Positions 54,180-62,435 are shown, counted from the stretch's first letter. The stretch: 64,000 bases of DNA from Cladorhizidae sp. MBARI D1340-BT2 (GCA_028752905.1 JAQNBH010000002.1:32263530-32327529), one strand, 5' to 3'. The notes: generated from the letters alone by a model not told the origin. A program made the numbers and translations.

Positions 54180-54780
54180 ACTCCATTTTGGGTGGTCTCT
54201 GACTCATAGGAGGCCAAGATAGATCTTGCAACAGCTCTCTCAACGATGCACGAACAATCTCATTCATCTTGGTGACCCACTGGTATGGTGGCAATGAGCA
54301 GCTTGAACGATGCAGATGGGATCATAGACTGTGGGACCTGTGGAACCAAAGAATAAAAGCATGCTAAGTTGTTGCAAAAGCGGGCATCTGCTGCTCTTTT
54401 CAGTCTTCCTGCTACATGCATAGCTGACACATGGAAATGGTGGTAGACGCAGAAAATAGAGAAAATTTCTCTAGTAGGTGCATTAATCTGGTGGTCTTAG
54501 CTGTCCTGCTCTGATCCATGGCCACTACTGCAATGTTATCTGAGTGGAAGGTAATGTGCTTCCCAGACCAGTGCCTGCCCCACACACCTGCTGCCACCAG
54601 TTCCTTGAGTAATTTCTATCTCTTCCCACCCTTCTGGCCATTAGAAGTGAAACTATCTCTGCTCTTGCACAAATGCCACATAGCCATTGGATCATGAAGC
54701 ATCAGAGTAAACAGGAATGGATTTGGAAACAAAAATAACCAATTCCATTTGGTAAGAAACACCCCCACAAGCCGAGTCTC
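54180..54780 (-). pseudogene. Decayed DIRS-like retrotransposon: RNase H end and start of recombinase region
   Basis: Read on the minus strand, three frames join into a recognisable RNase H region of the DIRS/tyrosine-recombinase retrotransposon type. Frame 1 (about 54,779-54,605) carries IPVYSDAS with the first catalytic Asp, then in-frame stops, then WPEGWEEIEIT. Frame 2 (54,606-54,412) carries KELVAAGVWGRHWSGK and HSDN at about 54,540, with the catalytic Glu and second Asp. Frame 3 (54,433 to about 54,190) carries HVAGRLKRAADA, NNLACFYSL and a stretch ending RAVARSILASYES, like the N-terminal edge of the recombinase. At least two frameshifts and several stops make it a non-functional fossil. 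The longest uninterrupted stretch is 61 codons. Upstream reverse transcriptase and terminal repeats were not found. Confidence 0.72.
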
Positions 54781-55175
54781 TTCATTACTAGCAAGTAACA
54801 GGTACTAGAGCATATGCACTGTTTAATTAGTGCTAGTTTTCTTAGGCTCAGTCTTGCAAGTCTTGAGCTTAATGTTATTTAGGTTAAGTAAACCCATACA
54901 GAGCCAGGATGTGGCATACTGTAACATACCCATAGGGACCAGCAAGTAGACAGCATCACACATACAAATTTTTTGACCAGTAGAGTTAGATTGACAATAG
55001 GAATAATTATATTAGTTGCTATATATAACCAAACATTTCTGATAGTAAACAAATAAATAGCTCTATAGCAATAAATTCACAGAGCCCTGGCTAAACATCA
55101 GGAAACCCTGTGTGTTCACTCTTGAGAAACACGATACTACTATACAAAATTTGATAAACTAATTCACAGTACATA
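54781..55175. other. AT-rich non-coding stretch, 3' flank of the 445-codon gene
   Basis: Unique AT-rich sequence lying downstream of the minus-strand gene's stop. No AATAAA is visible on the minus strand. The nearest variant polyadenylation hexamer is ATTAAA on the minus strand at 54,822-54,827, about 350 bp past the stop, with no independent support. No coding frame was recognised. Confidence 0.4.
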
Positions 55176-56513
55176 CTAGCATTGTGGTATTGATGCTACG
55201 CATTGCGATGAAATATTCTTCCTCTTATGAATGGACTGGTAGAGTGCTCTTGCCGACCCTTGAAAACTGCCACCTCCTGCGGTCACTAAGCACGTGCCAG
55301 ATGCTGCCAAATGCTTTTGCAGCAGCGCCACATACCCGGGAGTCTGGAAAGAAGCAACTTCATCAAATGAATCTTCCCATTCTTTGAAGGATAATTTAAT
55401 TCCGAAGCTATTCAGTTCACTAAATAAAAGCTTCATTGTAGAGTTCATCAAATCCTTAATCTTCGTGTACTGCGGATTAGAATTATCTCGGTATATATCT
55501 GATCCACGTTTTTGACAGTCTACGGTCAAAAACAGTCTGGTGGTATTGTGTGACTTTTGCATGGTACGAACTTTGTTGACGATAGCATTCACACATGTTT
55601 TAACTAATGCCAACTTCGGCTCTTGTGACGTTGTTCCTCCTAAGCTGTGGCCTTGCAAAAGTAGCTCTAATCTTAGCATCACACTGACATAGTCACCGTT
55701 GGGCAAATACCGATCCGAATATCGCTTACTGTCTTGAACAATTTTGGGACTGTTCTCGTGTAAAAAGTTAAATAATAACCCTCTGGCACAAGGATTGTGT
55801 CCTACTATAGCAATGCGCCACTCGTGTGCTCTTCCTACAATGCCTCCCCAATGGCGGAACAGCACAACAGACTGGTTGGGTTTGTGGTTCCCATATATCA
55901 GGTCTCGAAACCCGCCAAAGGAATAGTCTATGTACTTGACTTGTACAGATCGGACTATATTGAAACTGTGCTCTTTAGCAAAGAGTGAAGCACTTCTATT
56001 GAATTGATCGTTACACTTATTGTCATCTTTTGCACGTATCTTACATGGCTTGCCAACAACAATGAGATTCTTCGGAGCAGACTCTAGAAAACCTTTCCAG
56101 CTCTTGAAAGGAGCGTAATGACGACCCTTAATTTGTTTTTCCCAGGTCTCCATGTTTAAAACATCTTGTAATCTCACCTCTTCTTCTGCCCACTTAGCTG
56201 ACCTAATAGTTAGACCAAAGGTAGATCCTCTGTATACGAATGGTTCGACCACCATAACTCTTTCTTTAATAGCTCCAGCCCAGCATTGTAATGAGAGGAC
56301 ATTGATAGCAGCACCGGTCATTTGGTCAGAAAAATCAGTCGCCAAGATATAACCAAATTGGGAAGGCATCTTTTCTTCTTGGCGGTTTTGCGAGTAGATG
56401 GAAGCAGACAGGATTCTTGTTTGGTAGAGATGATACTTTCTGCAAGTCAGGAATAGGACTGTGAGATGCACAATTGCTACTAATGAAAGAATTTTATGTT
56501 TGCTATTAACCAT
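55176..56513 (-). CDS. Type II membrane protein, O-fucosyltransferase-like (tentative)
   Basis: This is the only clearly intact gene: a single 445-codon frame from ATG at 56,513 to TAG at 55,176, with no internal intron needed. Residues about 8-24 (ILSLVAIVHLTVLFLTC) form one hydrophobic segment after a short basic N-terminus, as in a type II Golgi signal anchor; the rest is predicted luminal. Five N-glycosylation sequons are visible (N172, N213, N323, N357, N433), which fits a luminal location. Notable blocks are GYILATDFSDQMTGAAINVL (54-73), VMVVEPFV (86-93), HWGGIVG (221-227), YVSVMLRLE (275-283) and TAGGGSFQ (411-418). The order of an N-terminal glycine-rich block, a mid-protein Arg motif and a C-terminal Gly-rich motif reminds me of GDP-fucose-dependent O-fucosyltransferase-like proteins in invertebrates, but no diagnostic catalytic motif is certain. 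Confidence is high that it is a gene and low on function. Confidence 0.85.
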   Translation of the reverse strand: MVNSKHKILSLVAIVHLTVLFLTCRKYHLYQTRILSASIYSQNRQEEKMPSQFGYILATDFSDQMTGAAINVLSLQCWAGAIKERVMVVEPFVYRGSTFGLTIRSAKWAEEEVRLQDVLNMETWEKQIKGRHYAPFKSWKGFLESAPKNLIVVGKPCKIRAKDDNKCNDQFNRSASLFAKEHSFNIVRSVQVKYIDYSFGGFRDLIYGNHKPNQSVVLFRHWGGIVGRAHEWRIAIVGHNPCARGLLFNFLHENSPKIVQDSKRYSDRYLPNGDYVSVMLRLELLLQGHSLGGTTSQEPKLALVKTCVNAIVNKVRTMQKSHNTTRLFLTVDCQKRGSDIYRDNSNPQYTKIKDLMNSTMKLLFSELNSFGIKLSFKEWEDSFDEVASFQTPGYVALLQKHLAASGTCLVTAGGGSFQGSARALYQSIHKRKNISSQCVASIPQC

Positions 56514-56685
56514 CTCTGTGACTGGCTAATCGTCACTGCGGCACTCCGGGGGGATGCGAGAGGAAGCAACAACGACTTACTTTATCTGGGATAGAACCTG
56601 TCTTACTGCTAGTATGACTGTCTAGCTTTGAAGCTATATTGCACAACTTTTTTCAGCAACGCATCTCCTAGCTTAGCATCACGGA
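56514..56685 (-). promoter_or_regulatory. Probable 5' leader of the 445-codon gene
   Basis: No TATA box is obvious. On the minus strand a strong splice-donor-like AAAGTAAGT has its GT at 56,580-56,579. Pyrimidine-rich sequence and two CAG acceptor candidates follow before the ATG, which would give a very short leader intron of about 45 or 65 nt. This is inference from motif spacing only. Confidence 0.3.
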
Positions 56686-56707
56686 CCCTCCCCCCCCCCC
56701 CCTCCCG
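56684..56707 (-). promoter_or_regulatory. G-tract able to form a G-quadruplex
   Basis: The plus strand reads GGACCCT, then 13 consecutive C (56,690-56,702), then TCCCGG. On the minus strand this is GGGA, a 13-G run and AGGG, enough G-runs for a quadruplex. It lies about 175 bp upstream of the ATG of the minus-strand gene, on that gene's sense strand, where promoter G-tracts are often found. A regulatory role is inferred. Confidence 0.5.
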
Positions 56708-57255
56708 GAAGAAAAAAAGAATAAAGGGGTGGGGTGGAGTGGAGTGAGCGTGGACGCGCTGCTGTCTGGCCCTCACAGCCTGTTTGCCTTTGAGATCTTT
56801 TGGTAGTAAGGGAGAAAAAAGATGTGGTTTGCAGAGTGTTCGTGGTTGGACTATGAGAAGCCCAAGACTCTGTGATTTATTTCTACTGTTCCCAGGCAGA
56901 TAAAAAGAAGGTTTACATAGTAAAAGAGTGAGAGAGAGGAAGCCTACATCAGTCAAGGCTATATCAGTTGGAAAGATGCTTCTTCAAGATTTAGGTTGTT
57001 TTTATATAGCTAGCTAGCTCTATAGCTGGATCAGTTCATGTAGCATATTACTTGTGATGTATCATTTCAATCAATACCTTCCTGGAATTAAAACAGACTT
57101 TTGTTAGTGCACAGCAATAACAAATAAACGTGCAGGAAATGACTATTATATCACATGGCACAACTGAACCACACTGATGAATATCATCATCACAATAGGA
57201 ATTTCCCGATAACACATTACTTACTATTTTTCATGGCACACCACACTGTAATCAA
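56708..57255. other. Non-coding spacer between divergent gene-like units
   Basis: Unique sequence with a purine-rich stretch (AGTGAGAGAGAGGAAGCC near 56,926) and TAGCTAGCTAGCTC near 57,010. A 115-codon minus-strand open frame (56,609-56,956) crosses the homopolymer G-tract and has composition typical of chance frames, so it is not annotated as a gene. No RNA gene was recognised. Confidence 0.5.
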
Positions 57256-57510
57256 ATGAAGGAGACATCAGCTATCGAACATGCTGATGCTGTTAGAGTG
57301 ATAACCAGCTCACATGGCAGAAATGTTGGAGAGATGTTGGATGAAGCACACAAAGAAGAAAAGAAGCTCGATGGAAGAATGCAAAATGCGCATGTTCTTG
57401 ATAAAGAGGAATTGGCTTTAAGTGCACTTGATCATAATGGGAGCAATTTTATTCAGCTACTGTTGCTGAGAAGTCGTGATCAAGGTAAATCTGTCAATCA
57501 TTATTCATAG
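57256..57510 (+). pseudogene. DUF4371/hAT-derived protein fragment or orphan exon
   Basis: An 84-codon frame contains a stretch, EHADAVRVITSS through NVGEMLDEAHKEEKKLDGRM and then NGSNFIQLLLLRSRDQGK, that resembles the DUF4371 region of hAT-transposase-derived proteins (ZMYM1-like family). In those proteins the order is a conserved His-x-x-Ala-Val start, an Ala-His-x-x-Glu helix, then Asn-Phe-x-x-Leu-Leu-x-Leu-Arg. The segment is cut short: family members are typically several hundred residues. Coding similarity ends at CAAG/GTAAAT (GT at 57,485-57,486), a good splice-donor match, so this may be one exon. No convincing downstream exon was found nearby, and a transposon relic is as likely. The family call is from memory of the pattern only. 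Confidence 0.42.
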
Positions 57511-57880
57511 CTAAAATTATATTTAGGATTGGACAAGTGGTATATACTGTAGATGAATTGTACTGTTGAGCCTTGAGATAGGCCAGCACTAAGTACATAC
57601 AGACTATAAATGACTGACTACTAGAGAAAAACAGCAACATGGATTAACTATATCTTAATGATTATTACAGCAAAATAAAGATTTACAAAGGGAGTTTGTT
57701 TTGGGATGGCAATGGGGGAAGGTGCCTAAGCCATACGGACATGGGACCCTATAGGTACCAAACATTAAGTGTTTACTCACTTGAGCACATTTCCCATTAC
57801 AATTCTGACTACCTTGCCCAACACCTCTTCTTTCACCACTGTTACTCATCTACCCAACATTAGGCCCTTAATCATCTTCA
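57511..57880. other. Non-coding stretch after the DUF4371-like fragment
   Basis: No recognisable gene. A possible splice acceptor, TTATTACAG, ends near 57,670, followed by a short open stretch on + that soon stops and does not continue the DUF4371 pattern. Short frames on both strands (63-64 codons) look like chance. Confidence 0.45.
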
Positions 57881-58135
57881 TTTTTGCAAAAAAATCTATC
57901 TTGGAGCAACTACTTCTAGAGCGAGAAAGAATTCAGAGCACATCTGGGCAAGCATACTAGCCTGTGTAGTCTCTCACTATATCAGTGTATTCATGATACA
58001 AAGTTACAGCAAAGAAATCTATCCTCTAACTACTTCTTCTAGAGTGAGAACGATTTCAGAGCACTTCTAGGTAAGCATACATGCCTGGGTAGTTATAATA
58101 TTTTATGACAGCAAAGAAATCTATCCTCTAACAAA
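57881..58135 (+). repeat. Two to three direct copies of a roughly 125-bp dispersed repeat
   Basis: A first copy begins GCAAAAAAATCTATCTTGG near 57,886 and continues through GAGAAAGAATTCAGAGCAC and GCAAGCATAC. A second begins GCAAAGAAATCTATCCTCT near 58,011 and continues through GAGAACGATTTCAGAGCAC and GTAAGCATAC. A third partial copy starts near 58,110 with GCAAAGAAATCTATCCTC. The core GAATTCAGAGCA recurs near 58,611 and, inverted, near 58,730. Confidence 0.75.
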
Positions 58136-58168
58136 TGCTTAGATATACAATTACACTGGAGTTGTACA

Positions 58169-58185
58169 TCTATATATATATATAT
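58169..58185. repeat. (TA)n microsatellite
   Basis: A short uninterrupted TA run (TCTATATATATATATATTGG) in otherwise unique AT-rich sequence. No function is implied. Confidence 0.85.
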
Positions 58186-58599
58186 TGGGTTAGTTCCACT
58201 ACATGGCCATGAGAAAAATTGAAAGGTTGATGAACATACTCAAGTAGTTTCAAATGAGAATTCCCAAGTTGTTCACCTAAATGTGTATGCATCAGGGGAA
58301 GACCATGTGATGATTAAAGATGTAACAAACAATCAATAGTCCATCTTACAATGGTATGAGAGAATTCTCTCATCAAATTCAAACATCTGATGGCCATCTC
58401 CAATCATCTCAGTGTCTACTGTTTGATTATTGTATCTACTTCAAATTCCTGATAGTAGTCATATTCATTCATTTCAGGGTTTATTGCTAGTTTGTTGAAA
58501 TATAATTCATCTTTGAAGTTATCTTTCCAGCTAAGCAGTGTAGCGTCATTACATCATAGTATGCTTGTAATAATATTGACAGTAAAATCATCACTTTCT
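58186..58599. other. Non-coding unique stretch
   Basis: AT-rich unique sequence with no recognisable gene, RNA or repeat. A 68-codon plus-strand frame beginning at 58,492 overlaps the inverted repeat and looks incidental. Confidence 0.5.
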
Positions 58600-58752
58600 C
58601 AAGTGAGAAAGAATTCAGAGCAGTTCCAAGTAAGCTTAGGTGTGCGTGTAATATCACTATGTTTCATTTTTCTAGAAACAAAATTACACAGCAAGTGAGG
58701 GTTCACAGACAACCGTGCTTACCTGAAATTGCTCTGAATTGTTTCTCTCTTG
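58600..58752. repeat. Imperfect inverted repeat from the GAATTCAGAGCA family
   Basis: The left arm, 58,600-58,635 (AGTGAGAAAGAATTCAGAGC then AGTTCCAAGTAAGC), pairs with the right arm, 58,715-58,752 (GCTTACCTGAAATTGCTCTG then AATTGTTTCTCTCTTG), with few mismatches and about 80 bp between them. The overall shape, about 150 bp with inverted ends, resembles a small non-autonomous DNA element, but no target-site duplication was identified. Confidence 0.65.
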
Positions 58753-58845
58753 AAAGATAATTGCTCCAACTGTAAGTTTTCTTTCAGGCATTCAGTTACA
58801 TAGTGATGCTATACTGGCATCTACGCTTACCTGGAAAACTCTTTT

Positions 58846-58992
58846 GTGTTTGTGTGTATGTGTTTGTGTGTGTGTGCATGACATGAAGGGCTGCATACTG
58901 TACTCCATCATGAGTGTTTGTGTTGTGAGTATGTAAGTCTGTGTGTGTGTGTGTGTGTGTGCATATGTGCGTATTTGTGTGTGTGTGTGTCT
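58846..58992 (+). repeat. (TG)n tracts with the ACATGAAGGGCTGCATACT spacer
   Basis: Two TG-rich microsatellites flank a short conserved spacer (GACATGAAGGGCTGCATACT, then CCATCATGAG). The same spacer, with variants such as GACATGAATCAATGGCTGC, follows TG tracts many more times down to 63,580. This is the first unit of the TG-rich repeat field. Confidence 0.85.
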
Positions 58993-59190
58993 GAAACAAT
59001 GATTAGAGTATGAGCTTAGATAATGATTAAGGTTACTCTAGGTCTAGATAATTACTACATGCAGGGTTTAGTTCGTACAAAGACTATAGTTAAGGCTTAT
59101 ACAATGACTAGGGTTAGGACTTACCTAGGGTTACGGCAGCTAAGGTTAGGGCTTTAACGATTACTAGCTTTAAGGCTTATATGACTAGTG
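58990..59190 (+). repeat. Module A copy 1: TTAGGG-like degenerate minisatellite
   Basis: Starts ACAATGATTAGAGTATGAGC and passes through degenerate units of about 24-30 bp rich in CTAGGGTTAGGACTTA, GCTAAGGTTAGGGC and similar. The TTAGGG core resembles the metazoan telomere repeat, but units are interspersed and diverged. Equivalent copies begin near 60,001, 60,638 and 62,438. Confidence 0.75.
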
Positions 59191-59609
59191 TTAGAGTCTC
59201 CAACCACAAGAGACCCAACAGATACCAACCTTGGTAATTCGCTGGCACCAGAGTCTCTCCCTAACTTCTTCTAGCTAAACCCCAAGCTTGACAAAAGGTT
59301 TTAGATCTTAAGTAGCTCATATTATAACAACAGTCAAGTAGCAGAATATGAAAATAGGATGAGACTGACTAACTGGACTGCAGAGGGGTTTAAATACCCT
59401 TGCAGCCAGGTTTTCACAGCTGATAACAGTATGAGAGTAGTAGAATTACTGTATGTCCCTACACAGAGTGTGAGATGATGTCATGATTGTCCTATGTGTG
59501 GATAGTCTGAGGTCATGAGTTCAAGTTCTATTTATAAATTCTATCTAGCTCTATTTATAAATTCTATTTATAGTTTGATCTTTGCAGGACTGCTCTGAGG
59601 CCTGACAAC
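59191..59609. other. Unique stretch with a small AT-rich tandem repeat
   Basis: Mostly unique sequence. A 23-bp direct duplication (TCTATTTATAAATTCTAT core) lies at 59,527-59,572. Just before it, GGTCATGAGTTCAAGTTC weakly resembles a pol III B box, as a SINE might carry, but no A box or poly(A) tail supports that. No gene was recognised. Confidence 0.45.
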
Positions 59610-59880
59610 TAGGTTAGGCATATGAGCTTGTGTGTGTGTGTGCACATGCATGCATGTGTGTGATAGAGATATAGAGGGTGGTGGGATCCAGTTACATAAT
59701 GCATTCCAGGGTAACCCTGTGTGCTTGAGGAGACATCCACACCAGCTCCATGTGGCCACGTATAAAATCATGATGACTTCATTGCTACACTAGCTTATGC
59801 AACATTGAGAAGTGGAGCAGGAGTCATGAATGGCTGAATACTCCATAATGACCTCCTTCTTGAGCGTGTGTGTGTACATG
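59610..59880 (+). repeat. Module B copy 1
   Basis: A conserved block of about 270 bp beginning GGCATATGAGCTTGTGTG. It contains GATAGAGATATAGAGGGTG, CATTCCAGGGTAACCCTGTG, GAGACATCCACACCAGCT, AATCATGATGACTTCATT and CAACATTGAGAAGTGGAGCA, and ends at a TG tract. It recurs at about 60,180, 62,640 and 63,270. Confidence 0.8.
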
Positions 59881-59927
59881 CATGTGTGACATGAATCAGG
59901 GCTGCAAAAGCTTCTTGTATATATGTG

Positions 59928-59977
<50 letters not shown>

Positions 59978-59990
59978 AGTGTGTCTGAGA
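59860..59990 (+). repeat. (TG)n microsatellite tract
   Basis: Long TG-rich runs with interruptions (GTTTGTGTG) between module B copy 1 and module A copy 2. The cytosine-rich complement gives minus-strand frames full of THTHTH, which are not genes. Confidence 0.9.
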
Positions 59991-59992
59991 CA

Positions 59993-60195
59993 GAGTCTGA
60001 ACAATGGTTAGAATATGAGTTTAGATAATGGCTAAGGTTACTGTAGGTCTTAGATAACTGCTTGGGTTAGCTCAGACAATGACTATGGTTAAGGCCAATA
60101 CAATGACTAGGGGTAGGACTTGGCTAGGATTAGGGCATATGTAGCTAAGGTTAACAATTATTACGATTAAGGTACGTACAATAACTAGGGATAGG
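59993..60195 (+). repeat. Module A copy 2
   Basis: Begins ACAATGGTTAGAATATGAG at about 60,001 and continues through CTAAGGTTACTGTAGGTC and ACTAGGGGTAGGACTTGGC. It joins module B copy 2 directly. The distance from the start of A to GATAGAGAT of B is 243-244 bp, nearly the same as in the third pair (246 bp). Confidence 0.75.
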
Positions 60196-60490
60196 CATAT
60201 GAGCGTGTGTGTGTGTGTGTGTGTGTGCTTGCATGGATTTGTGTGATAGAGATATAGAGGGTATGGGGCTCCACTGTTGTCCCAACACAACTATATATAT
60301 TGTTACATAACGCGTTCCAGGGTAACCTGTTTCCTTGAAGAGACATCCACACCAGCTTCCTGTGGCCCCATTAATCATGATGACCTCAACTCTACATGAG
60401 CAAGACTTGTGCAACATTGAGTAGTGGATCAGGAGACATGAATCAAAGGCTACATACTCAATCATGAGCTTTATGTGTGAGCGTGTGTGT
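60180..60490 (+). repeat. Module B copy 2
   Basis: Contains GTGTGATAGAGATATAGAGG at 60,241, then GTCCCAACACAACTATATAT, GCGTTCCAGGGTAACC, GACATCCACACCAGCTTCC and CAACATTGAGTAGTGGATCA. It includes a segment (CCCAACACAACTATATATAT) also present in copy 3 near 62,723 but missing from copy 1. Confidence 0.8.
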
Positions 60491-60635
60491 GTGAGTTTGT
60501 TGTGTGTGTGTGTGTGTATGTGTGACATGAATCAAGGACCACATCATGAGCTTCGTGTGTGTGTGTGTCTGTGGGTGTGTGTGACATGAATCAATGACTC
60601 GTGTGTGTGTGTGTGTGTGTGGGTCGGTGTGTCTA
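60480..60635 (+). repeat. (TG)n tracts with ACATGAATCAA spacers
   Basis: Three TG runs separated by GACATGAATCAAGGACCACA and GACATGAATCAATGACTC spacers, linking module B copy 2 to module A copy 3. Confidence 0.88.
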
Positions 60636-60760
60636 AGACAATTGTTAAGAGTATGAGCTTAGATAATGACCAAGGTCTGTAAGTGTTAGATATTACTAAC
60701 ATGTTGGGTTTAGCTCAGACAATGTCTAGGGTTAAGTGCCTATACAATGACAAGCCCAAA
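60635..60760 (+). repeat. Module A copy 3, partial
   Basis: Begins ACAATTGTTAAGAGTATGAG, continues through GATAATGACCAAGGTC and GTCTAGGGTTAAGTGCC, and stops at CAATGACAAGCCC near 60,755, where unrelated sequence begins. No module B follows, so this copy was interrupted or truncated. Confidence 0.7.
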
Positions 60761-60935
60761 AATTGCCTTATAAATATCCCCTTATACCTTAGTCACAACC
60801 CTTGCCAAAGCCCTACAATATACCAGAACGCCAAACTATTCCCATTCACTAGGATTTGACAACAGACTCGCATCCTTCTCATACCACACACACTAGGATG
60901 AGAAAACATGCCCACAACATATATACAAGCATCAG
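60761..60935. other. Start of a unique insertion between module copies
   Basis: Unique sequence that interrupts the A-B module series. No gene was recognised. Confidence 0.5.
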
Positions 60936-60936
60936 A

Positions 60937-61035
60937 TAACATACTCACACAACACACACTAAACATTCTCACACCACACACACTAAACATTCTCACACCA
61001 CACACACTAAATATACTCATACCACACAACACTGA
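60937..61035 (+). repeat. 24-bp minisatellite, about four units
   Basis: The unit AAACATTCTCACACCACACA plus CACT repeats with starts at 60,961, 60,985 and 61,009 (as AAATATACTC), preceded and followed by diverged copies. The last unit fades at CACACAACACTGAAAC. Confidence 0.85.
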
Positions 61036-61194
61036 AACAACAACAAACAAGCAAGGTCACAACAAGTATATAACTACGCCCCCAAATCACAATAAAAATA
61101 ACCTTGTATACTATTCTTGCTCTCTCTAAGGCAGACCAACCCCATCAAAGGGAAGGAAAAGACAAGAATGGCACCCAGACACAAGAGTACAAGT

Positions 61195-61310
61195 GACACG
61201 GAAGCCTGAGGGACACAAAGAACACCAACAAGCCAATCCCGAAGGACACAAAGAACACCAATAGCCAAGCTCGAGGGTCACATAGAACTTCTACAAAGCA
61301 CAGAACACTT
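61195..61310 (+). repeat. 33-bp minisatellite, about three units
   Basis: GGACACAAAGAACACCAA occurs at 61,211 and 61,244, with a weaker third copy (GGTCACATAGAAC) at about 61,276, giving a 33-bp period. Minus-strand frames crossing it show a matching 11-residue repeat (core VFFVS) but are not considered genes. Confidence 0.75.
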
Positions 61311-62130
61311 ATGAAAGTACTCATAGCCATTGACAGATGACCCCAAAATGAAGAGAGGGATAGTTTTCTCTCCTTTTTTCTGTGTACTGAGTCTTTCCCC
61401 AAAAGTGTTTTTTCTCAGTTTCTTCTTCTCTGCTAGCCCAACCAAAACCTCCACCACCCACACACTATATCACTCACACCATCCACGAACCAATCACAAA
61501 AGTGCGAACACATGCTCACCACTCTTTATATGCACCCACATGCGCAGAGCCTCACATTCTCAGCACTGACGAAGATACCCCAAAGTATCAAAAACTTTGT
61601 TGCAATAAGAATTTATTGATCTTGCTGAAAATTCAATCCAAGAACTGTTCGATAGGCACCATTCGATCAGTCTTCTACCATGTCTGCATTCAACAGCCTG
61701 AGCCACAGGATCTCCAGAGGATGGGTGCTCCAACCCTGGAATGGTGACGAGGAAGGCCTTTCACCAATGCACGGCCCCTCCTATCACTCCACATCCACAC
61801 CATCACTTTAGCTTGCGGAAAGAAGAAGAGGATCATGTTCCCATGGCCTCGAGCATTCCTCGAACCATGAGTTGCCACACACACATATACCACTACCAAT
61901 AACTACACTGTAGGCAGCTTCTTCCTCCCAGAAGGTTACTCCACCCCTGCCATTAATAGACCCAATGCTATTGACAGCTTCCTCCAGCAGACTGACTCTG
62001 AGCTGGCATCAATCCACATGTCCACATTGGAGATTGGTCCCAGGACCAAATTCCAGACCATAACTCTGCTGAGTGGAGTGGTACCCCTCTAGCTTTGGAC
62101 CCAATCCCCTAGCCCAACCCTAACAATGAG
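61311..62130. other. Unique stretch with weak coding-like segments
   Basis: Two short plus-strand open stretches look less repetitive than their surroundings: about 61,679-61,812 (MSAFNSLSHRISRG at its start) and about 61,871-62,091 (containing GSFFLPEGYSTPAINRP and FLQQTDSELASIHMSTLEIG). The second has no ATG near its start and follows a stop. I recognise no family, and they could be fragments of a decayed element. Other frames in this interval look like chance. Confidence 0.3.
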
Positions 62131-62137
62131 CTCCTTG

Positions 62138-62435
62138 TATGAGTGTGTGTGTTGTGTGTGTGTGTGTTTGTGTGTGAGTGTGTGTGTGATATGAATCAAG
62201 GACTGTATACTCCATCATGAGATTATTGGGTGTGTGTGTTCATGTGTGTGTGTGTGGTGTGTGTCTCTCTGTTTGCAAGTATGACATGAAACAATTGCTG
62301 CATACTGTACTCCATGATGACCCTCTTGTGTGTTTGTGTTGTGATTGTGTGTGTGTGTGTTTGTGTTGTGAGTGTGTGTGTGTGTATGTGTGTGGTGTGT
62401 GTGAGTGTGTGCATGTGTGTGTTTGTGCGTGTCAG
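62138..62435 (+). repeat. (TG)n microsatellite field
   Basis: Several TG-rich runs separated by spacers such as GATATGAATCAAGGACTGTA, GACATGAAACAATTGCTGC and CTCCATGATGACCC. A 75-codon cysteine/valine-rich plus-strand frame across it is a product of the repeats. Confidence 0.9.

Noticed and set aside
55184..56352. Several plus-strand frames of 60-73 codons over the 445-codon gene
   Set aside because: They are antisense shadows of the minus-strand gene, with no independent features.
56609..56956. 115-codon minus-strand open frame as a gene
   Set aside because: It crosses the 13-base homopolymer (giving a glycine run), has Pro/Ser/Arg-rich chance composition and no recognised domain, and overlaps the likely promoter of the neighbouring gene.
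59500..59530. tRNA-derived SINE from a B-box-like GAGTTCAAGTTC
   Set aside because: No A box at the expected distance upstream, no tRNA fold and no poly(A) or simple-repeat tail attributable to it.
60793..61463. Minus-strand valine/cysteine- and leucine-rich frames as membrane proteins
   Set aside because: The periodic content matches the 24-bp and 33-bp minisatellites underneath, and the hydrophobic stretches are by-products of those repeats.
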